Positions 55,725 through 64,000 of a stretch of 64,000 nucleotides of DNA are shown one piece after another. Numbering within the stretch: position 1 is the first letter of the stretch; every line of letters begins with the position of its first letter. This DNA is from Ctenosaura bakeri (Eukaryota > Chordata > Lepidosauria > Squamata > Iguanidae): contig CAOLHI010001663.1 of assembly GCA_948474755.1 (NCBI GenBank), positions 286,818 to 350,817 on the forward strand, given 5' to 3'. The position numbers were made by a program, and so were the translations under genes. The notes under the pieces are model-generated. The model did no database searches. It saw only the letters and a list, made by a program, of their open reading frames with translations, and had not been told where the DNA came from.

Positions 55725-57425
55725 CACATGCATAGTAAGCTCAATGGTCATTTGATATGTTGATACAGAAAGGCACTGCATCAGCAAAAGGTAGAGATGA
55801 AGCTATACTTTCAGGATTTATTCTTTCATTTGGAAGAGTAAAGTCATTGCCGCAGGTGGCAGATGCTGCAAGTTGGGAGCAGCAAGATATTGGAAGAGAG
55901 AGCTATGTATGCCATGCAACCTGCCCTGTGACCCATTAACTAGTCTGCTGCTCTCAGATGCAATGGAAAATGTTGTCCTATTTGAAGCAGCTCTCAGTTC
56001 AGTTGTACATGGAATGGGGATATCATTTTGTCTTTTCCCTCAGGCACCACCATGTCTTGGACTGCACCCACATGATGGCATCTGTTTCTATTCCTCCCAG
56101 TCTCTCATAATTATGAGACCTAGAAACAGTCTCCCAAAAATAAATCCCGGCATTTAGCTGGCCCCTTTAAAAACCAAGATCATGTGCTATACAAATATAT
56201 TCCAGGTATCGTGGAGAAATGTACATTTCACCAGAGTTGGCACAGTACTCTATCCTTTTGTGAAATGCAATTTTAACAGTAGATAAAGGGCTTGGAGTGA
56301 TAAAATAGATTATAGTTCATTCCCACCTTTGCCAATAAGTGAAAATGAAATATAACTCTACTATGCAGATAAATACAATGTAGGAACTAACCTGTCTCCG
56401 AATACTGTTTCATACAGCACTGCCCGCCTGCCTGCCTGCCTGCCTGCCGTGCCAACAGACAAATAACAATGTGTAAACACATCTTTCAAGGTTATCCAAC
56501 ACCACTTAAAGATTTAACGAGGATGCCACAAAACATGTATGGCCTCTCCTGAAATATTAATATATCGCCATCAATGTTTTATCAGTTTGCTATCATATAT
56601 CACCCTTGACAAACATCAATCATTTGAAACCTGTTCATAAAAAATAGATATCTTTTTCAACCCACCCTTTCAATGATTTTATACATCCCTCCCAATAATT
56701 AATATCAATTATCCTGTCTAAATAGAATATTCCTTGAAATTCCCAACCTGACAGCATTTTTATGGTGCTGGGTGAGAAAATACCATCAGTTTAAGACAAA
56801 TGCAGTTTAGAACATGACAATGAATCTGAACAAGTCTAATGTCAAAAGAACTACTGGAGAAAACAGACCTTTGAGGGGGAAAATGCCTGGCATGGCTCCC
56901 TTACACTCAGTGAGTAACAACACACTTGTTTGAAGAAAAAGAAAATTCTGGAATAGCCTTTAGGTGCAACTCTGTTTGCAAAGACAACAGGAAAGGAAGA
57001 GCTCTTTAACGTAAAAATAAAATTAAAAAAAAAGGCAAAGTTTCTCCAAGTATCATGACTAATTGGGGTGGGGGCCTTCCCTCTCTCTCTAGCAAAGGAT
57101 CCATGGTATTTTAAGCTGTTATCAGATTGTAGCTTTGACATAGTTTGATATTATAATGGCAGAGAAAGGGAGAGGGAGGAAAGGAAAGAAAAACAAGTGC
57201 CTTTTTTATTTTTAATTGAGTCCTATAAATGTCAATCTTGTTACCCAGCTCACCAAAATTCCTTCTTTTAGTGTGGAGCTCCCTCTGGTTCAGGATGAAA
57301 ATTGACTTCTTGTCATGAATGAGATAATTAGTTCCTTCCTATCAGTGAATGTGGCATTTTATTTAACTTAAAGGCAAGCCAGCATCTAGACTACTACTAC
57401 TTTTTTTGAATTACCACCATGATTT
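55725..57425. other. No gene seen; repeat-poor stretch
   Basis: Contains a (CCTG)n microsatellite at 56,425-56,448 and an AT-rich, repeat-free block (56,450-57,400) with motifs such as AAATATTAATATATCG and CCCAATAATTAATATC. No exon was found. Confidence 0.35.
56425..56448. repeat. (CCTG)n microsatellite
   Basis: Six CCTG units. Confidence 0.95.
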
Positions 57426-57430
57426 AGCTC

Positions 57431-57782
57431 CGGTGCATGGTGTAGTGGTTTGAGTGTTGGCCTATGACCCTGGAGACTAGGGCCATTTCTGCACTACACT
57501 GTTATAGTACTATTATTCCACTTTCAACATCTTATGGAATTCTGGAGTTTGCAGTTGGGAGGGCATTTAGAATTCTCAGCCAGAGAGTTCTTTGGACTCA
57601 GTAAACTACAAACCCCAGAATTCCACAGGATGGAATTGGCGTAGAGTTCGATTCTCCACTCAGTCATGGAAACCCACTGGGTGGCCTTGGACACGTCACA
57701 CACCCTCAGGCCTGGAAAACCCCATAATAGTTTTGCTTCAGGGTCACTATGAGTCAGAAATGACATGAAGGCATACAAAACA
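57431..57782 (+). mobile_element. CAA-tailed SINE split by a MITE
   Basis: Left part 57,431-57,480 (TGCATGGTGTAGTGGTTTGA to TGGAGACTAG) and right part 57,642-57,782 (AGAGTTCGATTCTCC to GACATGAAGGCATACAAAAC) together make a full SINE. The interruption is a MITE at 57,481-57,641. Confidence 0.9.
57481..57641. mobile_element. Harbinger-like MITE inserted in a SINE, TAG duplication
   Basis: Starts GGCCATTTCTGCACTACAC. The right arm is internally deleted, keeping only a terminal GGAATTGGCG similar to the expected GAAATGGCC. TAG occurs on both sides (57,478-57,480, 57,642-57,644), the CTA/TAG type of 3-bp duplication also seen at 18,744. Confidence 0.8.
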
Positions 57783-58047
57783 AGCCCTTTGACCTTCTCC
57801 ATTGCATAAGAAATTCAGATTGCAGAACGTAGTTTTTCCTAGGATTTTCCCTGCTATAATTTTAGTCCTTTTTCTTCTGCAAATATAGACTGTCCATAAA
57901 AGTCTGTGTAGAGGAATGAGGTGGCAAAAACCTGAAGCAGCCTGCAGCTAGACCTTCCCTGTGGGGACCGGGAAAGTCCATGTAAGAGCAAGTTGACTGA
58001 GAAAATCAGAATCTCTCTCTGAGATATGCTTTTTTTTTTTTTTAATA

Positions 58048-58200
58048 CAGTTCTCCTCCACATTCATGAGTCTGGCCTTCACAAATTTGATTGTGTGGGA
58101 GGCATATGCTTGCTTTCCCCCTCCCATTTCACTCCCCCCATTCCCTTGCATTCCTCACCCCAGGAAAAAGCTGTGTGCAAATCTGCACCTCAGCTAGTTT
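58048..58200. mobile_element. Tigger-like element, one end
   Basis: After a T run, TA precedes CAGTTCTCCTCCACATTC, GAGTCTGGCCTTCACAAATT and TTGATTGTGTGGG, matching the left end of the 53,273 element. The right end is not found and the limit is approximate. Confidence 0.6.
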
Positions 58201-58378
58201 TCCTTTAGGTTATATTTCTCTCTTAATTTTCAAACAGGAAAATATGTTCTGTATGTGTGTGTATCTGAATGACAAGTTGTGAGCAACTGTATTCAGTACT
58301 AATGCATACGATTTAATGACATCCCTAGATCTTAGGTTTTGGCCTGGAAACCTGGGATAACACTGAACTGGCAACCCT

Positions 58379-58560
58379 ACTTGTTGTTATTGTTGTGTGC
58401 CTTCTGACTCACCTAAGGTGAACCTTTCACAGGGGTTTCTGGGGGCTGAGAGTGTGTGACATGCCCAAGGTCACCCAGTGAGTTTCCATGGCTGAACAGG
58501 GAGTCAAACCCTGGTCTCCAAGGTTGCTGTCCAACACTTACACCACTACAAAGTGGCTCT
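58379..58560 (-). mobile_element. CAA-tailed SINE, minus orientation
   Basis: CTTGTTGTTATTGTTGTGTG (reversed tail) through CAAGGTCACCCAGTGAGTTT and GGGAGTCAAACCCTGGTC (reversed box B) to ACCACTACAAAGTGGCTCT (reversed head). Confidence 0.9.
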
Positions 58561-58578
58561 ACTACAATGTGAAACTAA

Positions 58579-58781
58579 GGCTATTTCTGCACCAGCGTGT
58601 TACAGTGCTATTATCCCACTTTCAACATTCCATGAAATCCTGGGGTTTGCAGTTTAGGGAGCGGTCTTTGAGGTTCCTTTGAGGGGCCTTTGAGGCCTCT
58701 CCCTAAACTGCAAACCCCAGGATTCCATAGGACGTTGAAAGTGGAACAATAGCACTGTAACAGGCTAGTGCAGAAAGGGCC
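58579..58781. mobile_element. Full Harbinger-like MITE with TAA duplication
   Basis: 203 bp from GGCTATTTCTGCACCAGC to GCTAGTGCAGAAAGGGCC with long inverted arms, flanked by TAA on both sides (58,576-58,578 and 58,782-58,784). TAA is a canonical PIF/Harbinger target duplication. This is the strongest single piece of evidence for the family assignment. Confidence 0.92.
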
Positions 58782-58789
58782 TAAGCTGA

Positions 58790-59493
58790 AGGGGTGGCCT
58801 CTGGCAGCACAGTTAGGTCTTTAATCCTGAAGTGACTGAACAGCAAAGGTTAAAAGCATTCAGTTAAGTGACCTGCTTCCCCACTTGAGGGGGGTAGGAA
58901 TGGAACCCCTTAACTTGCTGTGGACAAACTTGCCTGCAGCCCGTCTAATACGCTTCTCCAATAAACCTTTTGTGAGTGCAACTGTGCAAATTACGTTTGG
59001 CTCCATTGTCCTCCACCATTCCTGCCTGGGGCCTGTACAAAAGCTAGACAATTCTCTCCAGTCCTGATATCCTATATCCGTGCTATTATAGTCCAGCCAC
59101 TCTCCTGGGCAGAAAGCAATATAACTGTGCTTATATAGCAAGCAGTTTTACACTATGAGTCTCACCTGTCTCCTTTAGGAATTAGGTTGGGAAACTAAAC
59201 TCATTTTCATTTGTAACCATACAAAATTGGAAGCCCATTCTCTGGAGGGATGAAGTAAACAGGTTAACCCTCTCATCCACTGACCTCACAGCCATACCAT
59301 TTTAACTTATATGAATCAAGCTGACTGGTTTTAGGGCTTCTTTCAATGTTTTTTTAAGGACTAGCTTCCTGCTCCTATCCTTGAGCTAGAATTCTTGATC
59401 AAATCTCAGCTTTTCATATGCAAAGAACACATTGTGTCTTTGAACTGCAGCCTCCTGCAATATGAGAAGGGAAGTTGATATCCAAATAATGTT

Positions 59494-59526
<33 letters not shown>

Positions 59527-59735
59527 GTTAATTCCCCTTTTATTGTATTGTACTAAATTCTAAATATGATCGTATATCAGTAATTAAGCTCTCTGTTACT
59601 TTGTTAGCACAGAACATGCAATTGAAATTTACATTAAGTGAATGTGTTCCCTTTAATAGCAGAATAAAAGAAACCATACGCCCAGTTGTTGCAAATTTTC
59701 CTCTTGCCCTTTATTTAAAAACTGAGGCATTTTTC
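58790..59735. other. No gene seen
   Basis: Holds a (TG)n microsatellite at 59,499-59,526; otherwise non-repetitive by eye. Confidence 0.4.
59499..59526. repeat. (TG)n microsatellite
   Basis: Fourteen TG units. Confidence 0.96.
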
Positions 59736-59826
59736 CAGGGTCTTTCAGAATATGCAATTAAAGTGCTTTGATTCCACTTTAACTGCCATGGCAGCATCCT
59801 ATGGAATCCTGGAATTTACACCATAG

Positions 59827-60014
59827 GGTCAGCATGGTTTTGTGGTTTGAGAGTTGGATTATGATCTTGAAGACCAAGATTTGATACCCCACTCAGCCAT
59901 GAACCACTGGCTGATTTTGGGCACGTTATACACTGTCAGCCCCAGAAAAAACCCATGATAGGTTCACTTTAGGGTCACCGTAAGTTGGAAACAATTTGAA
60001 GGCACACAACAAAA
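59827..60014 (+). mobile_element. CAA-tailed SINE inside a MITE
   Basis: GGTCAGCATGGTTTTGTGG, CAAGATTTGATACCCC (box B), and CAATTTGAAGGCACACAAC with an A-rich tail. Its tail runs directly into the next SINE. Confidence 0.87.
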
Positions 60015-61113
60015 GGGCCAGTGTGGTCTAGCAGTTTGAGAGTTGGACTACAACTCTGGAGACCAGGTTTCAATTCCCTGCTTGGCTGTGGAAACCTGTT
60101 ACCCTGTTTACTGGAGGTCCCAGGAGGGATACCTATATGCGCTCACAATTAAACAAGTTGGGGAAATTAGCTGGAGCACAAGTTAGCAATGTGAGAGGCA
60201 GGGCAATGCAGTGGAATCTTTTACCCAAAGTCTACGGGGTCAGGCCAAGCCAAGGAGCACACCAAAGTTTAAGAATAATTGTGATATTTATTAAATACAG
60301 ACAAATAGTGTATGTAACACACGCACTCAGATAACTAAAGAAAATAAAGGTTGGAGAGGTATAGAGGGATTTTTGAGAGGGATTGTTGAATTGGGTGATA
60401 CGACAACTGTCCTGAAGCCCGGATAAATCACTGTAAAGGTCCGAAGTTGTGCGGTCTCAGCCAATATGACTGAGGGGAAGGCTTGCCAAGCAGAGCGGTG
60501 GCAAGATGGGATGGAACTCAGGAGCAATCCGAGGAAGGTCTTGGAATCAGGGGTTTTTATAGGGAGAAATGTAACTGCAGGCTATTCTGTACTTGGGGAA
60601 AACAATGAGTTTTGGGCACGAGACAAAGCTTGGAAAGGTCAAAATTTAACATGATTGAGTTAGGTCTGAATTAACAAAGAGGCGGACAGTATGCAAATGC
60701 TCAGTGCTTGACATTTGAGTATCCAGCTTGCCAAGTTGCCTGCTCGGGGCAGGGAGTCCTTTGCAAGCAGCGTGCATACATAATGAGGGTTTTTGCAGAG
60801 AGGTCTCCTAAAGCGGCGATCTGGCTATTTCTGGCTTGCCTGTATTGTGTTGGGATATTGCAGCATTTAGTGGCTGAGCCTAGTTCTGTGCTTGTCCGGG
60901 GGCCTCACAAACACGTGGAGATGAGTGGTGGAAAAGAGCCAAATTATTGATATCAAAATGATATCTATGTCACCTTTAAGTGCGGCCCAGCCATGGCAGT
61001 AACAAACCCACTGGGTGACTTTGAGCACATCACACACTCTCCGCCCCAGAACATAAATTTGCCTTAGGGTCACCTAAGTCAGAAACAACTTGAAGACATA
61101 CAACAACAACAAA
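60015..61113 (+). mobile_element. CAA-tailed SINE split by a solo LTR
   Basis: Left part 60,015-60,096 (GGGCCAGTGTGGTCTAGCAG to GGCTGTGGAAACC) and right part 61,005-61,113 (AACCCACTGGGTGACTTTG to CATACAACAACAACAAA). The split falls exactly at the TGGAAACCCACTGGG position and shows a 4-bp duplication. Confidence 0.9.
60097..61004 (-). mobile_element. Solo LTR, 908 bp, with AACC duplication
   Basis: It starts TGTTACCCTG and ends GGCAGTAACA, giving a 6-bp inverted terminus TGTTAC/GTAACA. AACC occurs on both sides (60,093-60,096 and 61,005-61,008). On the minus strand a TATA box (CTATAAAAA, plus 60,554-60,562) lies about 440 bases from the LTR 5' end and AATAAA (plus 60,287-60,292) about 270 bases further, the normal U3-R order. 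The structure fits a retrovirus-like or other LTR element; a 4-bp duplication is typical of gammaretrovirus-like ERVs but not exclusive to them. There is no internal sequence or coding. Confidence 0.88.
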
Positions 61114-61239
61114 TTTAAAATTCTTTGTCATAATGATCTAGTGCCTCACTGAACTACATATCCCAGAATTCCATAGGATGCAGCCATGGCAGTCAAAGTA
61201 GAATCATAATGCTATACTTGTGTAGTGTGAAAGGGCTGC

Positions 61240-62150
61240 AGGTAGAAGAAGTAGAAAATCTGGGTTGTTAATGGATTGATATGCACCAACATGTTTCCTG
61301 TGCTGATAAAACAGAATAATACCTCCACTGGTTTGAAAGCAGGAGAGGTCATCTTTTGTCTTTTCACATGATGTTCCTTCAAACTGACAGCAAGCTTTAT
61401 GGACTGAGGAAGAGAAAGATAGGCAGGGACAAAGGCAGCATAGAAGGGAAGAACAGTGCTAAGGGGTTACTGAATTCTATGGCATAGTGATAATACTTAT
61501 CTTGTTTCTAGTTCATTTCTATTTCTCTTTATGTGCTATGTTATGATTCCCTTCCAAGTCTACTTGAACAGTGGAACTCAATAATCCTTTAGGAAGAAAT
61601 AACTGATTTAAACTATTCATTTATTTATTCTGGGGAGCTATATATCACCATTCAATTTAGCCCTCCCTCCCAACAGTGGTTAAAAATATATAAAGTAAAT
61701 CATAACAACTTCATATGCAACTTTTAAAAAAAATCAATTTTTATAAAAGCCTTATACATAAAAATTATACCAAGCAATTAATAAAACCCTTCAGAGTAGA
61801 AAATCTAATAATAATCCTTGTTATTGAAATTAGCCTATAAGCCTGTTATAAGCAAACAGAAAAATCTCCCAGAGTGGAGTACTAACCTAGGGTTGCCCAG
61901 TGAAATACAAGACAGGGCTCCTGTGTCTTTAATGCTTGTGCAGAAGAGGGGATTTCGGCAGGTGTTGATTGTCACTTAAGAAATATATGCTGAAATTCCT
62001 TTTTTGGCACTAATTCCCTTTTCTACACAATCACTAAAGGTAGAGGTGTACTGACTGGAAAGGTAGAGGTGGATCTTTGAAGATTAGCAGACACATCAAG
62101 TGAGAAGGGTGTGGGGTCTATAGATGTCCTGGTCCCAGGCTACATGCATC
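61240..62150. other. No gene seen; L2 UTR relic inside
   Basis: 61,615-61,865 looks like an A-rich reversed L2-type 3' UTR (AGCCCTCCCTCCCAACAGTG at its start, minus orientation). The rest is unassigned. Confidence 0.4.
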
Positions 62151-62155
62151 ATATA

Positions 62156-62596
62156 AGGAGTCCATTCATACTACACAGTTTTATTCTGCTTTAACTGCCA
62201 TGGCAACATCCCATGGAATCCTGAGGTTTGTAGTTTAGGGAGAGGCATTTAGAATTCTCAGCTGGACAACTTTAGTTCCTCACCAATCTACAAACCCCAG
62301 GATTCCACTGGACGGAACCATGGGTCCTATCATACAGTACTCTTATAGCACTATTATTCTGCTTTAATTGCTGTGGTTCCATCCTATGGAATTCTGGGAT
62401 TGGAAGTTTAGGGAAGGGCATTTAGAATTCTCAGCCAGAGAGTGCTTGGGCTTCACTAAACTACAAACCCCAGAATTCCATAGCATGTTGCCATGGCAGT
62501 GAAAGTGGAATAATAGCACTATAACAGTGTAGTATGATTTGACAACATGTCAGTTAGAGTGGAATAATAGTGCTTCTGTGGTATGAATAGGTCTCA
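62156..62596. mobile_element. MITE hosting a second MITE
   Basis: The left arm GTCCATTCATACTACACAG and TTCTGCTTTAACTGCCATGG is complementary to the far right arm (TAGAGTGGAATAATAGTGC, TGGTATGAATAGGTCTC). The host is interrupted near 62,325 by another MITE. Confidence 0.75.
62325..62546. mobile_element. Nested MITE
   Basis: From GGTCCTATCATACAGTAC and TAGCACTATTATTCTGC to GTGGAATAATAGCACTATAA and TAGTATGATTTGAC. Its arms pair with each other, and the host arms lie outside. The exact edges and duplication are unclear. Confidence 0.7.
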
Positions 62597-63126
62597 GGGA
62601 AATTGGATGTTATCAGAACATAGATACTCATGGGCAGCATGACATTCTCAGCTTATTCAGGCTCTAGATGATACTTCAGCTTCCAGTGATGATGCCAGTT
62701 CTATGTGGATCTCTAAGCTGCAAACCTGAAACTTTAATGGAACTTTAGTGATGAAAACCCATCCAGAACAGACTGAAAACTACACACCAGGCAGACAAGC
62801 CACCTCTCCCAACATTACTTCTATTTTGTCAGGACTGACCTTAATGTTTATTGACTCTCTTCTTCTCATTCCAAACACTGACTCACTACACATGATGCAC
62901 TATATAAATCCAACTGATTTTTAACCAGCTGTACCTATTTGATGATCTTGAACACTCATAGCTATTATTCTACTGGATTCTTCTGGTTGGTGGCTCGTCT
63001 GACTGGTGTGCAGAAGACAGTCTATTCTGGGAAATTTGTGATATTCATTAGGAAATGGAATTGCTTTTATAGTGTCTGCCCTGATAAATATTGTAATGTC
63101 TAGGTCACGGGTAGGAACATCTAGAG

Positions 63127-63243
63127 CAGCGGTTCTCAACCTGTGGGTTGCGACCCCTTTGGGGGGACGAATGACCCTTTCACAGGGGTCGCCTAAGACC
63201 ATCGGAAAATACGTATTTCCGATGGTCTTAGGCTCCATTCCCT
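63127..63243 (+). mobile_element. SPIN-like hAT transposon end
   Basis: CAGCGGTTCTCAACCTGTGG, then GCGACCCCTTTGGGG, CCTTTCACAGGGGTCGCC and TAAGACCATCGGAAAA match the 5' end of the SPIN hAT family known from lizards, frogs, some mammals and insects (recalled, not searched). It then turns into an inverted copy, TTTCCGATGGTCTTAGG, forming a hairpin around ATACGTAT. The other end was not found in the window. The bases ATCTAGAG before it would be the left 8-bp duplication. Confidence 0.75.
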
Positions 63244-63246
63244 CCT

Positions 63247-63850
63247 CAGTGGTGGTGCACAAGCACGAGCCACGCGCTTGCATCCTCCTGCCCCCTTTGG
63301 CGGGAGCATGTGTGGCCGCACGCACTCCCCCCAAAGGGGGCAGGAGAACGTGAGCGCGTGGCTCATGCTTGCGCACCGCCACTCCTGGGCCTTTTCTGCA
63401 CGTTACCTTATCACGGAGGTGGGGGGTGCCGTTTGCGCAAGCAGGTTCTTGCGCGATGTGCTCTCTTCGCTGCTCCTTCATCCCACAGCTGGCTTCCTGG
63501 TCGTGTGACCACCCTGCCCCTTCCTTCCGCAGTGCAGCCTGGGAGCTTTAGGCTGCACTGGGGGAGGAAGAGGCAGGGTGGTCGCGCGACCAGGAAAACA
63601 GCTGTGGGATGAAGGAGCAGCGAAGAGAGCACCTCACACAAGAACCTGCTTGTGCGAACGGCACCCCCCACCCCTGCGATAAGGTAACATGTGGAAAAGG
63701 CCCAAGAGTGGTGGTGCGCAAGCGCGAGCCACACACTCGTGTCCTCCTGCCCCCTTTGGCGGGAGCGCATGCGGCCACAGAGTCACCACAGCAGGAGTGG
63801 TGGTGCGCAAGCGCGAGCCACGCGCTCGCGTCCTCCTGCCCCCTGTTCAG
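63247..63850. repeat. GC-rich inverted-repeat complex
   Basis: A module of about 60 bp (TGGTGGTGCGCAAGCGCGAG ... CTCCTGCCCCCTTTGGCGGG) occurs about four times: plus at about 63,252, 63,706 and 63,800, and inverted at about 63,336-63,386. The large palindrome at 63,313-63,777 is built from two of them. The many GC-rich open frames here on both strands come from this symmetry. Confidence 0.8.
63313..63777. repeat. 465-bp GC-rich palindrome
   Basis: Centred on 63,545 (GTGCAGCCT ... AGGCTGCAC around an 8-9-base loop). The arms run from TGGCCGCACGCACTCCCCCC out to GGGAGCGCATGCGGCCA. Conserved inner motifs are CCCACAGCTGGCTTCC and AACAGCTGTGGG, and CGCTGCTCCTTCA and GAAGGAGCAGCG. It probably belongs to a foldback DNA transposon. 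The region after 63,850 is GC-rich to the window edge. Confidence 0.85.
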
Positions 63851-64000
63851 AAGGGACTGAAATCGCTCCCCTTCTCCACTACCGGGAGAACCTCCTGTCT
63901 GACAGGCCAGCTTGGAGGGGGGTGGCGGCAGCACGGGGGGCAGCTCCCCTCCTCGCCACGGTCCCTGCCCCACTTGCCACAGAGGGGGGCGCTGCGGAAG

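Larger units (their letters stand above)
59738..61236. mobile_element. MITE split by SINEs and a solo LTR
   Basis: The left part (59,738-59,826) has AAGTGCTTTGATTCCACTTT and TGCCATGGCAGCATCC. The right part (61,114-61,236) has CTACATATCCCAGAATTCC, GCAGCCATGGCAGTCAAAG and ends TTGTGTAGTGTGAAAGGGCT. Both belong to the CATGGCAG-type family and were one element before about 1.3 kb of insertions. Confidence 0.8.

Noticed and set aside
63411..63973. GC-rich open frames on both strands near the right edge
   Set aside because: They follow the palindrome symmetry, repeat each other and have no splice or promoter context.

Overview
This window is vertebrate nuclear DNA, most likely from a squamate reptile (lizard, probably iguanian). 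That rests on inference from the repeats: abundant tRNA-derived SINEs with CAA-rich tails, L2/CR1-type LINE pieces, AT-rich L1 3' ends, Tigger-like elements with TA duplications, palindromic Harbinger-like MITEs starting GGCCATTTC, and one end of a SPIN-like hAT element. No operons, rRNA, functional tRNA genes or CRISPR arrays were seen. Nearly all long open frames are repeat debris or chance frames in GC-rich DNA.

Positions 1-3,840 hold a strong CpG island (about 560-2,560). On the minus strand it contains a convincing first coding exon (1,647-1,743): a start codon, a 32-residue signal peptide and a perfect CAG|GTGAGC donor. The gene continues off the left edge and I cannot name it. Two near-identical 180-bp palindromic MITEs lie in its first intron. 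Just upstream of its start, another MITE has grown into a six-unit array with a 110-bp period (2,559-3,224).

Positions 3,841-18,180 are intergenic or intronic DNA with SINEs, two intact Tigger-like elements (12,262-12,724 and 16,711-17,189), a 5'-truncated L1 (12,764-14,340) and old repeats. Positions 18,180-26,000 hold a second, weaker CpG-rich segment with a MITE-in-MITE insertion, a well-spliced candidate coding exon (19,770-19,906) and a weaker candidate terminal exon (25,298-25,506), both plus strand and unidentified.

Positions 26,230-29,022 are a non-autonomous Ty3/gypsy LTR retrotransposon. Gag and Pol share one frame, broken by five stops, and most of the reverse transcriptase is deleted. 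Positions 29,000-58,000 are gene-poor, with SINEs, LINE fragments (the largest an L2-type reverse transcriptase relic at 46,255-47,160), GC-rich repeat islands, hairpins and microsatellites.

Positions 58,000-64,000 contain a four-layer nest (MITE, then SINEs, then a 908-bp solo LTR at 60,097-61,004 with a 4-bp duplication), another MITE-in-MITE pair, a SPIN-like hAT end and a 465-bp GC-rich palindrome. No new biochemical system was found. The novelty lies in repeat architecture: palindromic MITEs at a promoter, MITE-to-satellite conversion, and datable nested insertions.
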